A stretch of 64,000 nt of DNA from Streptantibioticus cattleyicolor NRRL 8057 = DSM 46488 (GTDB lineage Bacteria > Actinomycetota > Actinomycetes > Streptomycetales > Streptomycetaceae). Where the stretch lies: the NCBI RefSeq assembly GCF_000240165.1, contig NC_017586.1, positions 4,787,228-4,851,227 of the forward strand, given 5' to 3'. The position numbers were made by a program, and so were the translations under genes. Shown here one piece after another: positions 8,761-19,190 of the stretch (its first letter is position 1; every line of letters starts with the position of its first letter). The notes beneath the pieces were generated by a model. It saw nothing but the letters and a program-made list of their open reading frames with translations. It did not search any database and was not told the origin of the DNA.

Positions 8761-9228
8761 ATGGACGGGGCGCAGGCGAGGAAGGCGGCCGACTGGCTGG
8801 CATCGGCGGCACCCGACCCCCGCGCGTGCCGCTGGGCGTGGGAGCGCGACCCCAACGGGGTGGCGCTGCTGCCCGCCGGACGGCGCTGGGACGTGGCGAT
8901 CACCGACGGCACGCTGGGCCGCACCGCGCTCGCCGTCCTGGTCCGGCTGGCCGGCCGCCCCGGCCCGGTGCTCGCCACGGCCGGGGAGACCCGGCTGGGC
9001 TGGCTGGTCCCACCGGGCACCGGGCGGTACTGGGTGGCCACCGGGGTACGCACCGCGGGGTCCGGCAGCTGGATCGCCGTACCCCACCCCGGCCGCCGGC
9101 CGCGCGGCATCCGCTGGCTGGTGCCACCGGACGGCTCCGGGCGGCTGACCGACCCGGCGCTGCTGGAGAGCGCCCTGCACGAGGCGGTGGCGCTCCGCCA
9201 CGACGACTTCCGGGGCTTCGATGTGTAA
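8761..9228 (+). CDS. small conserved-looking protein of unknown function
   Basis: 155 residues, not confidently recognised. It has no signal peptide or membrane segment. The order of elements (an N-terminal helix starting AQARKAADWLASAA, a short strand WDVAIT, a middle segment GETRLGWLVPPGTG, then a WIAVP strand and a C-terminal helix) is reminiscent of the N-terminal primase/polymerase-like proteins common in Streptomyces, but no catalytic motif is clear. The ATG at 8761 is chosen because GGGAGGAG lies 5 bases upstream; the longer GTG start at 8746 would overlap that ribosome site. It stands between the amine oxidase-like and mmsA genes without an obvious role in either. Confidence 0.6.
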   Translation: MDGAQARKAADWLASAAPDPRACRWAWERDPNGVALLPAGRRWDVAITDGTLGRTALAVLVRLAGRPGPVLATAGETRLGWLVPPGTGRYWVATGVRTAGSGSWIAVPHPGRRPRGIRWLVPPDGSGRLTDPALLESALHEAVALRHDDFRGFDV

Positions 9229-9345
9229 AGCGGATCGCGCTCACCCCGACACCTTGCGTGTTGTGGCGTGCCCGGCCGGCCGCGAGACTGACCGGGGAGG
9301 CTTCCGACAACGGCTCCGGCCACGCTTCGACAAGGAAGGTCTGAC

Positions 9346-10851
9346 GTGACCACCAAGCACATCACGCACTGGATCGCCGGCCAGGAATGGTCCGGCTCCG
9401 CCGAGCGGCGGGGCGACGTGTACGACCCGGCGACCGGCAAGGTCACCGGTCAGGTGGACTTCGCGTCGATCGCCGAGGTGGACCAGGCGGTCGGGGCCGC
9501 TGTCACCGCGTTCCGCGGCTGGCGGGACGCCTCGGTGGCCAAGCGCACCCAGGTCCTCTTCGCCTTCCGCGAGCTGCTCAACCAGCACCGCGACGAACTC
9601 GCCGCGATCATCGTCTCCGAGCACGGCAAGGTGCACTCCGACGCGCTCGGCGAGATCGCCCGCGGCCTGGAGGTCGTCGAGTACGCCTGCGGCATCCCGC
9701 AGCTGCTCAAGGGCGGCTTCACCGAGCAGGCGTCCACCGGCATCGACGTGTACTCCATCCGCCAGCCGCTCGGCCCGGTCGCCGTCGTCTCGCCGTTCAA
9801 CTTCCCCGCCATGGTGCCGATGTGGTTCTTCCCCATCGCCATCGCGGCCGGCAACACCGTGGTGCTCAAGCCGTCCGAGAAGGACCCGTCGGCCGCCGGG
9901 TTCCTGGCCCGGCTGTGGCAGCGCGCCGGGCTGCCGGACGGTGTCTTCAACGTGGTGCACGGCGACAAGACCGCCGTCGACCGGCTGCTGGAACACCCCG
10001 ACATCAAGGCGGTCTCCTTCGTCGGCTCCACCCCGATCGCCCGCTACGTGTACGAGACCGGCACCCGCTACGGCAAGCGCGTCCAGGCGCTCGGCGGCGC
10101 CAAGAACCACATGCTGGTGCTCCCCGACGCCGACCTCGACCTGGCCGCCGACGCCGCCGTCAACGCCGGCTTCGGCGCGGCCGGCGAGCGCTGCATGGCC
10201 GTCTCCGTCCTGGTCGCCGTCGACCCGGTCGGGGACGAACTGGTCGCCCGGATCAAGGAGCGGATGGCCGCCTTGAAGGTCGGCCCCGGCTGCTCCGGCG
10301 ACTCCGAGATGGGCCCGCTGGTCACCGGCGCCCACCGGGACAAGGTCGCCTCCTACCTCGACGCGGGCGTCGCCGACGGGGCCACCCTGGCGGTGGACGG
10401 CCGCAGCCACCCGGTCGACGGCGCGGAGACCGCCGACGGCTTCTGGCTCGGCCCGACCCTCTTCGACCACGTCAAGCCCGGCATGTCCGTCTACAACGAC
10501 GAGATCTTCGGCCCGGTGCTCTCCGTGGTCCGGGTCGGCTCCTACGACGAGGGCCTGGAGCTGATCAACGCCAACCCGTACGGCAACGGCACCGCGCTGT
10601 TCACCAACGACGGCGGCGCCGCCCGCCGCTTCCAGCGCGAGGTCGAGGTCGGCATGGTCGGCATCAACGTGCCGATCCCGGTGCCGGTGGCCTACTACTC
10701 CTTCGGCGGCTGGAAGGCGTCGCTCTTCGGCGACACCCACGCCTACGGCCCGGACGGCGTCCACTTCTTCACCCGCGGCAAGGCCGTCACCCAGCGGTGG
10801 CTCGACCCCTCGCACGGCGGCATCAACCTGGGCTTCCCCACCAACTCCTGA
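9346..10851 (+). CDS. mmsA: CoA-acylating methylmalonate-semialdehyde dehydrogenase
   Basis: Aldehyde dehydrogenase of 501 residues, cytoplasmic. It converts methylmalonate semialdehyde or malonate semialdehyde with NAD and CoA to propionyl-CoA or acetyl-CoA, in valine, beta-alanine and myo-inositol breakdown. The identification rests on VVSPFNFPAMVPMWFFPIAI, ALGGAKNHMLVLPDADLD (the usual general-base Glu motif is replaced, as in this subfamily) and the catalytic Cys in AAGERCMAVS. The C-terminal VGINVPIPVPVAYYSFGGWK is also characteristic. The GTG start at 9346 has AAGGAAGG about 7 bases upstream. The gene's 3' end overlaps the convergent PAP2 phosphatase gene by 29 bases. It may take the beta-alanine-derived semialdehyde from polyamine breakdown, linking it to this region. 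Confidence 0.9.
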   Translation: MTTKHITHWIAGQEWSGSAERRGDVYDPATGKVTGQVDFASIAEVDQAVGAAVTAFRGWRDASVAKRTQVLFAFRELLNQHRDELAAIIVSEHGKVHSDALGEIARGLEVVEYACGIPQLLKGGFTEQASTGIDVYSIRQPLGPVAVVSPFNFPAMVPMWFFPIAIAAGNTVVLKPSEKDPSAAGFLARLWQRAGLPDGVFNVVHGDKTAVDRLLEHPDIKAVSFVGSTPIARYVYETGTRYGKRVQALGGAKNHMLVLPDADLDLAADAAVNAGFGAAGERCMAVSVLVAVDPVGDELVARIKERMAALKVGPGCSGDSEMGPLVTGAHRDKVASYLDAGVADGATLAVDGRSHPVDGAETADGFWLGPTLFDHVKPGMSVYNDEIFGPVLSVVRVGSYDEGLELINANPYGNGTALFTNDGGAARRFQREVEVGMVGINVPIPVPVAYYSFGGWKASLFGDTHAYGPDGVHFFTRGKAVTQRWLDPSHGGINLGFPTNS

Positions 10852-11689
10852 CGACCCGTCGGGTCACCTCCAGCACGATCGCGGCCAGCGCCCAGCCGGC
10901 CGCCACGTCCAGCGGCCAGTGGTAGCCGCGCCACACCAGCGCGGCGCCCACGGCCACGTTCAGCAGCACGGCGGCGCCGGCCAGGCACCGCCGTGCCGCC
11001 GCCGTACCGGGCGCCAGCGCCAGCACGCACAGCCCGTACCCCACCGCCGCCGTCACCGCGTGACCGGAGGGGAAGTAGCCGGAGTGGGCCACCAGACGCG
11101 TGGCGCCCGGCGCCGGCCGCGCGACCAACGCCTTGAGGCCCACCACCAGCGGCAGCGCGCACGCCATCGCCACCGCCTGCGCCACGGCCGGCCCCCACCA
11201 CCGCGCACCGCCCCGGCGCCGGCGCCGCCAGGCCCCGTACCCCACCGCGAGCGCCAGCACCGGCAGCACCACCGTCACGTTGCCCGCGTCGGCCCAGAAC
11301 TGGGCGACCGGGGCCACCGCGCGACGACCTGCCGCCAGCCGCAGCACGGCCGCGTCCGCCGAGGTGTCCCACCGGTACAGCGGCCCGTGGCCGGCGACCT
11401 GCCAGGTGAGCGCCGCGACCAGCAGCACGGCGAACGGCACGAGGGCGGCTCGGAGCGGGGAAGAAGTCGGCCGCCCCGGAACAGGGGGGGATGTTCCAGG
11501 GCGGCCGTGCCGGTCGCCGTACCGGGCGTCCCGGGGGGTTTGGGACGCGCGGCCGGACGAGCGGCGAAGGGTGCCGGGGCCAGTGGCTCCGACGGTGTTG
11601 TGCGCGAGGGCACTGCCGTGTCGACGATGGGGATCCGTCGACGGGGTGTCGCCCGCGGTCTCCCGCGAGCGGCGGGGTGTTTCCTTCAT
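10823..11689 (-). CDS. PAP2-family membrane phosphatase
   Basis: Integral membrane phosphatase, about 288 residues from the ATG at 11689. A GGTGG sequence about 6 bases upstream supports that start, but the first 70 residues are low complexity, so a later start is possible. The three PAP2 motifs are present: KALVARP, the PSGH loop in GYFPSGHAVTAAVG, and RGYHWPLDV with the catalytic His. About six hydrophobic helices surround them. Family members dephosphorylate undecaprenyl pyrophosphate, phosphatidic acid or phosphatidylglycerophosphate at the outer face of the membrane; which one applies here is unknown. The 3' end overlaps mmsA tail to tail by 29 bases. Confidence 0.78.
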   Translation of the reverse strand: MKETPRRSRETAGDTPSTDPHRRHGSALAHNTVGATGPGTLRRSSGRASQTPRDARYGDRHGRPGTSPPVPGRPTSSPLRAALVPFAVLLVAALTWQVAGHGPLYRWDTSADAAVLRLAAGRRAVAPVAQFWADAGNVTVVLPVLALAVGYGAWRRRRRGGARWWGPAVAQAVAMACALPLVVGLKALVARPAPGATRLVAHSGYFPSGHAVTAAVGYGLCVLALAPGTAAARRCLAGAAVLLNVAVGAALVWRGYHWPLDVAAGWALAAIVLEVTRRVVRSWWGSPG

Positions 11690-11809
11690 CTGCGACCACC
11701 GTAGGTCACGGACGGGACCTCGCGGGGGAGCGCTCACCCACCCCTCATCAGCCCCGCACAGGTTCTTCACGCCGACCGGCACCCGCCCGGCGACTACCTA
11801 CCGTCACGA

Positions 11810-11860
11810 CGCCCGGCCCCGCCCCCCGGGCCGGAACGGCGGGGGAGGCGGGGCCGGGCG
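11810..11860 (-). terminator. hairpin terminator after gabT
   Basis: A perfect 14-bp stem (11810-11823 with 11847-11860) with a 23-base loop lies 22 bases past the gabT stop codon on the minus strand. Confidence 0.7.
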
Positions 11861-11882
11861 CGGCGATGTCACCGCGGGGTGC

Positions 11883-13232
11883 TCACAGCGCGGCGAAGGC
11901 GTTCTCGATGACGTCCAGGCCCTCGGTGAGCAGGTCCTCGCCGATCACCAGCGGGGGCAGGAAACGCAGCACGTTGCCGTAGGTGCCGCAGGTGAGCACC
12001 ACCACGCCGTTGGTGTGGCAGAACTTGGCCACGGCGGCGGTCGCGGCGGCGTCCGGCTCCTTGGTGCCCGGCTTGACCAGCTCCACCGCGATCATCGCGC
12101 CCCGGCCGCGGACCTCGCCGATCACCGCGAACTTCTCCTGGAGCGCGGTCAGGCGGCCCTTCATGACCTCCTCGATCCGCTTCGCCTTCGCGTTGAGGTC
12201 GAGCTCCTTCATGGTCTCGATGGCGCCCAGCGCGGCGGCGCAGGCCACCGGGTTGCCGCCGTAGGTGCCGCCCAGGCCGCCGGCGTGGGCCGCGTCCATG
12301 ATCTCCGCGCGCCCGGTGACCGCCGCCAGCGGCAGCCCGCCCGCGATGCCCTTGGCGGTGGTGATCAGGTCCGGGACGACGCCCTCGTCCTCACAGGCGA
12401 ACCACTGGCCGGTACGGCAGAAGCCGGTCTGGATCTCGTCGGCGACGAAGACGATGCCGTTCTCCCGGGCGAACCGGGCGATCGCCGGCAGGAAGCCCTT
12501 GGCCGGCTCGATGAAGCCGCCCTCACCCTGGATCGGCTCGATGATGATCGCGGCCACGTTCTCCGCGCCGATCTGCTTGGAGACCACGTCGATCGCCTGC
12601 GCCGCGGCCTCGTCGGCGCACTTCTCCGCCCCGGTGGGCCAGCGGAACGGGTACGCCAGCGGTACCCGGTACACCTCGGGCGCGAACGGCCCGAAGCCGT
12701 GCTTGTACGGCATGTTCTTGGCGGTCAGCGCCATCGTCAGGTTGGTGCGGCCGTGGTAGCCGTGGTCGAAGACGACGACCGCGGTGCGCTTGGTGTACGC
12801 CCGGGCGATCTTGACCGCGTTCTCCACCGCCTCCGCGCCGGAGTTGAACAGCGCCGACTTCTTGGCGTGGTCGCCCGGGGTCAGCTCGGCCAGCCGCTCG
12901 GCGACCTCCACGTAGCCCTCGTACGGGGTCACCATGAAACACGTGTGGGTGAACGCCGCCAGCTGCTCCGTCGCCCGGCGGACCACGGCCTCGGCGCTGT
13001 TGCCCACCGAGGTGACCGCGATGCCGGAGCCGAAGTCGATCAGCGAGTTGCCGTCCACGTCCTCCAGCACGCCGCCGCCCGCCCGGGTCACGAAGACCGG
13101 CAGGGTCGTGCCCACGCCGTCCGCGACCGCGGCCGTCTTGCGCGCCAGCAGCTCCTGCGACTTCGGGCCGGGGATCGAGGTGACGAGACGACGTTCCTGG
13201 GGCAGCGCGGGGCCACCGGACACTTCGGTCAT
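11883..13232 (-). CDS. gabT: 4-aminobutyrate aminotransferase
   Basis: PLP-dependent class III aminotransferase of 449 residues, cytoplasmic. It transfers the amino group of GABA to 2-oxoglutarate, giving succinic semialdehyde and glutamate. Landmarks: NSGAEAVENAVKIAR and DHGYHGRTNLTMALT (cofactor pocket), IIEPIQGEGG, VADEIQTGFCRTG and the PLP-binding Lys in TTAKGIAGGLP. The ATG at 13232 has AAGGAG about 9 bases upstream. With the aminobutyraldehyde dehydrogenase (5605-7140) and the semialdehyde dehydrogenase candidate (17398-18855) it completes a putrescine-to-succinate route. It is divergent from the VirD4-like ATPase gene, with a 244-bp gap in which no clear operator was seen. Confidence 0.93.
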   Translation of the reverse strand: MTEVSGGPALPQERRLVTSIPGPKSQELLARKTAAVADGVGTTLPVFVTRAGGGVLEDVDGNSLIDFGSGIAVTSVGNSAEAVVRRATEQLAAFTHTCFMVTPYEGYVEVAERLAELTPGDHAKKSALFNSGAEAVENAVKIARAYTKRTAVVVFDHGYHGRTNLTMALTAKNMPYKHGFGPFAPEVYRVPLAYPFRWPTGAEKCADEAAAQAIDVVSKQIGAENVAAIIIEPIQGEGGFIEPAKGFLPAIARFARENGIVFVADEIQTGFCRTGQWFACEDEGVVPDLITTAKGIAGGLPLAAVTGRAEIMDAAHAGGLGGTYGGNPVACAAALGAIETMKELDLNAKAKRIEEVMKGRLTALQEKFAVIGEVRGRGAMIAVELVKPGTKEPDAAATAAVAKFCHTNGVVVLTCGTYGNVLRFLPPLVIGEDLLTEGLDVIENAFAAL

Positions 13233-13476
13233 GAGGGCTTACTCCTTGCGATCACAGCCTTTTCCCGCAGGCTATGCCGTGACCGGCGCGCCGCGCACAC
13301 TCCGATAGGGAGCAGTGCGCGAGGACGTTTCGACGCCGCGGACAGTGGCGCCCGGGGCGACCACCCCCGGCCTGCCGCTGCCCATCACCGGCCGTTCCTC
13401 AGTACATTGAGCCCACCGGGCCCCGGGCACCGGGACAGGCAGACGGTCGGCTGGTCAGGGCGAGGGACAGCGATAG

Positions 13477-15666
13477 ATGGACGTCGAAGGCGCACACGGC
13501 TACGGATACCGCGAGTCCACCCCGGCGTCGTCCCCGGCGGTGCCGCCGCCCGCCCCGCCGCCGAAGCCCTCCTACGCCCCCGGCGCCCCGCCGCCCCCCG
13601 GCCCGGGCCACGTCCCCGGGCAGGCCCTCGGCGCCGCCCACGAGGACCGGGCCGCGCCCTTCCTGACCTGGCTGCGCACCCCCCGCGTGGCCGGCGCCCC
13701 CGGCACCTACGCCTACGGCCACGTCCCGCGCCCCGCCCAGGAGCCGGAGCGGCTGCCGGATCGGCGGCTGGTGGGGGGCGCGGTGGGGGCGCTGGTGTGC
13801 GGGGCGGTGGTGTGGTCGCTCTTCTGGGACGGCTACCTGCCGTTCCTGATCTGGCCGCTGGAGTGGGTCACCCCCGACTCCTGGCTGGGCACCGGCTCGG
13901 CCGAGGCCCTCGGCTACTCCTACTACGTCCTCCTCGCGCTGGTCATCGCGGTGCTGTGCGGGCGCGCGGGCCGCTGGCCGGAGGCCGTCCGCCGCTACCT
14001 CCTCCCCCTCCTGCGCCGCACCGCCCGCGCCGCCTCCGCCGCCAAGGCGGCCCGCTCCGCCGGCACCGCCGCGGACCCCGCCGCCACCGGCGCCGACGAC
14101 CCCGCCGGATGGCCCGAGCTGCGGGCCGCCGGGGAGCACGCGACGGCGGACCGGCTCGCCGACGAGACGTTGCGCGGCGCCCTCAACGACGTGGACTTCG
14201 TCCGCCTCCACCGGGCCTGGGCCCGGCTGCGTACCCGGCCCGACGGCACCGCGGCGTACGCCCGCGCGGTGGCCGAACACGGCGCCGCCGCTTTCGCCCA
14301 CCCCTCCGGCGCCCGCGACCTGCCGGTGCGCACCGCCCGGCACGACCTGTACACCGCCCAGGTGCGCCTGGGCGCCGCCGACGACGGCAAGCGCAACCCC
14401 TACGCCTACCGCGGCGTCGGCTTCGCGCTCGACCCGGCGCTGCTGGGCACCTCGCTGCTGGTGGTCGGGCCGCCCGGGGCCGGCAAGACCCGGCACGTGG
14501 TGCGCCCGGTGGTCGAGTCGCTGTGCCTGCAGGCGCTGGCCGGCGGCGCCGCCGTGGTCGCGGTCGGCGCGGCCGGCTCCGCGCTCGGCCCGGACGACGC
14601 CTTCGACGTGGTCATCCGCCTCGGCGACCCCGCCTCCGGCTACGACCTCGACCTGTACGGCGGCACCGCCGACCCCGACGAGGCGGCCGGACTGCTCGCC
14701 GAGGCGCTCCTCGACGGCTTCGACGGACCCGAGGCCGACCCCCGCCGGGCCGCCACCGCGCTCGCCCGCGTCCTGGGCCCCTACCGCGCCGCGCACGGCC
14801 GCTTCCCGGCCGTACCCGAACTGCGCGAACTGCTGGACGGCAACCAGCCCGCCCTCGCCACCCTGCGCGACGCCCTCGAAGCCGCCCAGGAACACGCCTG
14901 GGCCCGCGAACTGGCCGCCTGGGAGCGCCAGTCGGGGCGCCCCGGCGACATCGGCGCGCTGCTGGCCGACCGGGTGGCGCTGCTCGACCGGCCCGCCTTC
15001 GCCGGCTTCTTCGACGTCAGCGGCAAGACCCGGCCGTTCGCCCTGAGCGCCCTGGAACACCCGGTACGGGTCCGGATCGACCTGCCGCAGCGCGGCCACG
15101 CCGAGGCCAGCAGGATGCTCGCCCGGCTGCTGCTCGCCCAGTTCACCGCCGCCGCCACCGCCCGCCGCGACCGCTCGGTCTTCGCCTGCCTCGTGCTGGA
15201 CGACGCCGCCCGCGCCGTCACCGCCGAAGCGGTCCGCGGACTGCAACGGCTGCGCTCCGCCCACGCCGGCGTGGTCCTGGCGCTGCGCACCCTGGACGAC
15301 GTCCCCGAGACGCTGCGCAGCGCGCTGCTCGGCGCCACCGGCTGCCGCATGGCGCTGTCCGGGGTGACCACCTGGGACGGCAAGCGGTTCGCCGAGTCGT
15401 GGGGGACCACCTGGGTGGAGGAGTCCGACGTCACCCGGGCGCCCGACGTCTCCGGCGGGATCGTGCGCCGCACCGCGCGCGGGGCGCGGCGGCTGTTCAC
15501 CGGGGAGGCGGCCACCACCGAGTCGGTCACGGTACGCAAGGTGGAACGGGAACGCTGGTCGGCCTCGGACCTGGCGCACGCGGTGCCGCCCGGCCACGCG
15601 GTCGCCTCGCTGACCACGGTCGGCGGCGACCACTCCCCGCCGGTCCTGGTCGACCTGCGCGGCTGA
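13477..15666 (+). CDS. membrane-anchored VirD4/TraD-like P-loop ATPase
   Basis: Protein of 729 residues. A proline-rich N terminus (about 1-65) is followed by two probable membrane helices (LVGGAVGALVCGAVVW near 105 and YYVLLALVIAVL near 150), then a cytoplasmic ATPase. Walker A is VVGPPGAGKT near residue 330 and a Walker B-like FACLVLDDAAR lies near 570. The architecture resembles type IV coupling ATPases that move DNA or protein through membranes. No relaxase or other transfer gene lies nearby, and GabT and PucR flank it. Its function is unknown; it may be a chromosomally domesticated translocase subunit or a signalling ATPase. The ATG is preceded by GAGGGA about 9 bases upstream. The following PucR gene starts 64 bases after its stop. 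Confidence 0.7.
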   Translation: MDVEGAHGYGYRESTPASSPAVPPPAPPPKPSYAPGAPPPPGPGHVPGQALGAAHEDRAAPFLTWLRTPRVAGAPGTYAYGHVPRPAQEPERLPDRRLVGGAVGALVCGAVVWSLFWDGYLPFLIWPLEWVTPDSWLGTGSAEALGYSYYVLLALVIAVLCGRAGRWPEAVRRYLLPLLRRTARAASAAKAARSAGTAADPAATGADDPAGWPELRAAGEHATADRLADETLRGALNDVDFVRLHRAWARLRTRPDGTAAYARAVAEHGAAAFAHPSGARDLPVRTARHDLYTAQVRLGAADDGKRNPYAYRGVGFALDPALLGTSLLVVGPPGAGKTRHVVRPVVESLCLQALAGGAAVVAVGAAGSALGPDDAFDVVIRLGDPASGYDLDLYGGTADPDEAAGLLAEALLDGFDGPEADPRRAATALARVLGPYRAAHGRFPAVPELRELLDGNQPALATLRDALEAAQEHAWARELAAWERQSGRPGDIGALLADRVALLDRPAFAGFFDVSGKTRPFALSALEHPVRVRIDLPQRGHAEASRMLARLLLAQFTAAATARRDRSVFACLVLDDAARAVTAEAVRGLQRLRSAHAGVVLALRTLDDVPETLRSALLGATGCRMALSGVTTWDGKRFAESWGTTWVEESDVTRAPDVSGGIVRRTARGARRLFTGEAATTESVTVRKVERERWSASDLAHAVPPGHAVASLTTVGGDHSPPVLVDLRG

Positions 15667-15730
15667 ACCGCCCCCGGGCCCGACGCGCGGCGCGGCCGGG
15701 GAGGCGGGGTGAGGCAGAATCGGTAACGCC

Positions 15731-17281
15731 ATGCCAGCCACCCTCGCCTCCCTCGTACGCACCTCCGCGCTGGGGCTCACCGTGCTCGCCGGGGGCGACC
15801 GGCTCGACGCCGCCGTCCGCTGGGTGCACACCAGCGAACTCGACGACCCCACGCCCTACCTCGAAGGCGGCGAACTGCTGCTGACCACCGGGCTCAAACT
15901 GGGCACCGGCCCCGAAGCGCTCACCGGTTACGTCCACCGGCTGGCCGACGCCGGGGTGGTCGGCCTCGGCTTCGGCGTCGGACTGGGCCACGACACCGTC
16001 CCCGCGCCGCTGGTCACCGCAGCCGGCGACCGCGGACTGCCGCTGCTCCAGGTGCCCCGTCCGACCCCGTTCATCGCCATCAGCAAGGCGGTCTCGGCGG
16101 CGCTCGCGGCCGACCAGTACCGCGAGGTCACCGCCGGTCTGGAGGCCCAGCGCGAGCTGACCCGGGCCGCGCTCACCCCGGACGGCCCGCGCGCGCTGCT
16201 GGCCCGGCTCGCCGCGCACCTCGACGGCTGGGCCGCGCTCTACGACGCCTCCGGCGGCGTGGTGGACGCCGCCCCCGACTGGGCCGGCCGCCGCGCCGCC
16301 CGCCTCGCCGGCGAGATCGAACGGCTCCGGGACCGCCCCGCCCCGGCCAGCGCCGCCGTCGCCGGACCCGGCGGCACCGACGACCGGGTGGAGATCCAGT
16401 CGCTGGGCACCGGCCGCCGTCCGCGCGGCTTCCTCGCCGTGGGCACCGGCGAACGCCTGGCCACCTCCGACCGCTACGTGGTGCACGCCGCCGTCGCCCT
16501 GCTCACCCTCTCCCTGGAGCAGTCCCGCACCGTGCAGGACGCGCAACGCCGGTTCGGCGCCGCCCTGCTGCGCATGCTGCTGGCCGGCGAACCCGGCCAC
16601 GCCCGCACCGTCGCCGGCCGGCTCTACGGCGATCTGCTGGAGCGTCCGCTGCGCGTCCTGGTCGCCGAACCCGTCCGCCGTCAGCCCGCCGAGGAGGACG
16701 CCGCGCCGGCCGCCCTCGGCCTGCTCGCCGAACGCGCCGAGACCGCCGCCGGCCGCGCCGCCGAAGCCGTCCTGGCCACCCAGGACGGCCCCCGGCTCAC
16801 CGTGCTCGCCGCCGCCGACGGGGCCGTGCTGCGCGCCTGCGTCGGCCACCTGGAGGAACACGGGGAACTGGCCGCCGGCCTGTCCACCGCCCGCCCGGCC
16901 GAAGAACTGCCGGCCGCGGGCCAGGAGGCGCAGCGCGCCCTCGCGGTGGCCCGCCGCCGCGGCCGCACCCTGGTCGGCCACGACGAGGTGGGCGCCGGAT
17001 CGGTGCTGCCGCTGCTGGGCGACGACGCGGTACGGGCCTTCGCCGAGGGGCTGCTGCGCCCGTTGCGCGAGCACGACGCCACCTCCCGCGGCGACCTCGT
17101 CGCCTCGCTGTCGGCGTGGCTGTCCCGGCACGGCCAGTGGGACGCCGCCGCCGCCGACCTCGGCGTCCACCGCCACACCCTGCGTTACCGGATGCGGCGC
17201 GTCGAGGAGATCCTGGGCCGCTCGCTGGACGACCCCGACGTGCGCATGGAGCTGTGGCTGGCGCTGAAGTCCGGCGCCTGA
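15731..17281 (+). CDS. PucR-family transcriptional regulator (second copy)
   Basis: Regulator of 516 residues. It has an N-terminal PucR domain (TLASLVRTSALGLTVLAGG, VRWVHTSELDDPTPYLEGGELLLTTG), a middle sensor region, and a C-terminal helix-turn-helix near residue 465-510 (WDAAAADLGVHRHTLRYRMRRVEEILG). It lies directly upstream of an aldehyde dehydrogenase gene on the same strand (116-base gap), so it probably controls that gene or GABA use as a whole. It is clearly diverged from the PucR protein encoded at 3661-5337, so the two need not respond to the same metabolite. Confidence 0.88.
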   Translation: MPATLASLVRTSALGLTVLAGGDRLDAAVRWVHTSELDDPTPYLEGGELLLTTGLKLGTGPEALTGYVHRLADAGVVGLGFGVGLGHDTVPAPLVTAAGDRGLPLLQVPRPTPFIAISKAVSAALAADQYREVTAGLEAQRELTRAALTPDGPRALLARLAAHLDGWAALYDASGGVVDAAPDWAGRRAARLAGEIERLRDRPAPASAAVAGPGGTDDRVEIQSLGTGRRPRGFLAVGTGERLATSDRYVVHAAVALLTLSLEQSRTVQDAQRRFGAALLRMLLAGEPGHARTVAGRLYGDLLERPLRVLVAEPVRRQPAEEDAAPAALGLLAERAETAAGRAAEAVLATQDGPRLTVLAAADGAVLRACVGHLEEHGELAAGLSTARPAEELPAAGQEAQRALAVARRRGRTLVGHDEVGAGSVLPLLGDDAVRAFAEGLLRPLREHDATSRGDLVASLSAWLSRHGQWDAAAADLGVHRHTLRYRMRRVEEILGRSLDDPDVRMELWLALKSGA

Positions 17282-17397
17282 CGAATCGGCGTGCCCGGCC
17301 ACCCGCGCACTACGCCGTGGACAAACCCGGATCCGGCCGCCGCCCCCTACCGTGGAGCCACCGAACAACACCACCACGGGAAAGGCGGGGATCCGCT

Positions 17398-18855
<1,458 letters not shown>

Positions 18856-18874
18856 GCCGTAAGCCACCTGAATG

Positions 18875-18916
18875 GAGGAGGGCGCTCTGTGCGGGAGCGC
18901 CCTCCTCTGCCTTTTT
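18875..18916 (+). terminator. intrinsic terminator with T-tract after the aldehyde dehydrogenase gene
   Basis: A perfect 13-bp stem (18875-18887 with 18895-18907), a 7-base loop and a run of five Ts at 18912-18916. It is one of the few hairpins in this window with a T-tract, so a strong terminator. Confidence 0.9.
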
Positions 18917-18944
18917 GTGTTCGCTCGCCTCCGGGCGCTCATTT

Positions 18945-19016
18945 CCGATGCCGACACTCCTCAGGACTGCGCTCGCTCGTTCCTCGCTCCCTCGCCTTCG
19001 TCGCTTTCGGCATCGG
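18945..19016. other. structured, CTCGCT-rich intergenic segment
   Basis: The 335-bp gap between the aldehyde dehydrogenase and acyl-CoA dehydrogenase genes holds a terminator, then a pyrimidine-rich stretch with repeated CTCGCT and CTCGC words. This is framed by CCGATGCCGA (18945-18954) and its perfect inverse TCGGCATCGG (19007-19016). An outer GGGCGC/GCGCCC pair extends the dyad. Small open frames cross it, but none has a ribosome site or protein-like composition. It may be a folded RNA, a degraded repeat or a second terminator structure. Confidence 0.45.
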
Positions 19017-19132
19017 CGCGCCCTTCGGCTCGCTCACCCCCTCGGCGGCGTGCGTGAGGGAAAGCGGCGTCCCTCGGACCGGGCTCGTGCACTGGCGGAG
19101 GCGGCCGGGCGCGGGCAGAATGACACCCGTAC

Positions 19133-19150
19133 GTGTGAGTAACATCACAC
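19133..19150. promoter_or_regulatory. Crp-like palindrome upstream of the acyl-CoA dehydrogenase gene
   Basis: GTGTGA (19133-19138), six bases, then TCACAC (19145-19150): a perfect palindrome containing TGTGA-N6-TCACA, the consensus of Crp/FNR-family sites. Streptomyces Crp is known to bind GTG-N6-like-CAC sequences. It lies about 40 bases before the start codon. This close position would fit repression, or activation from a promoter further downstream than can be seen. Confidence 0.6.
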
Positions 19151-19190
19151 CACCGGATCTGGCGGCAAGGCGGCGACCAGGAGGTAGGCC

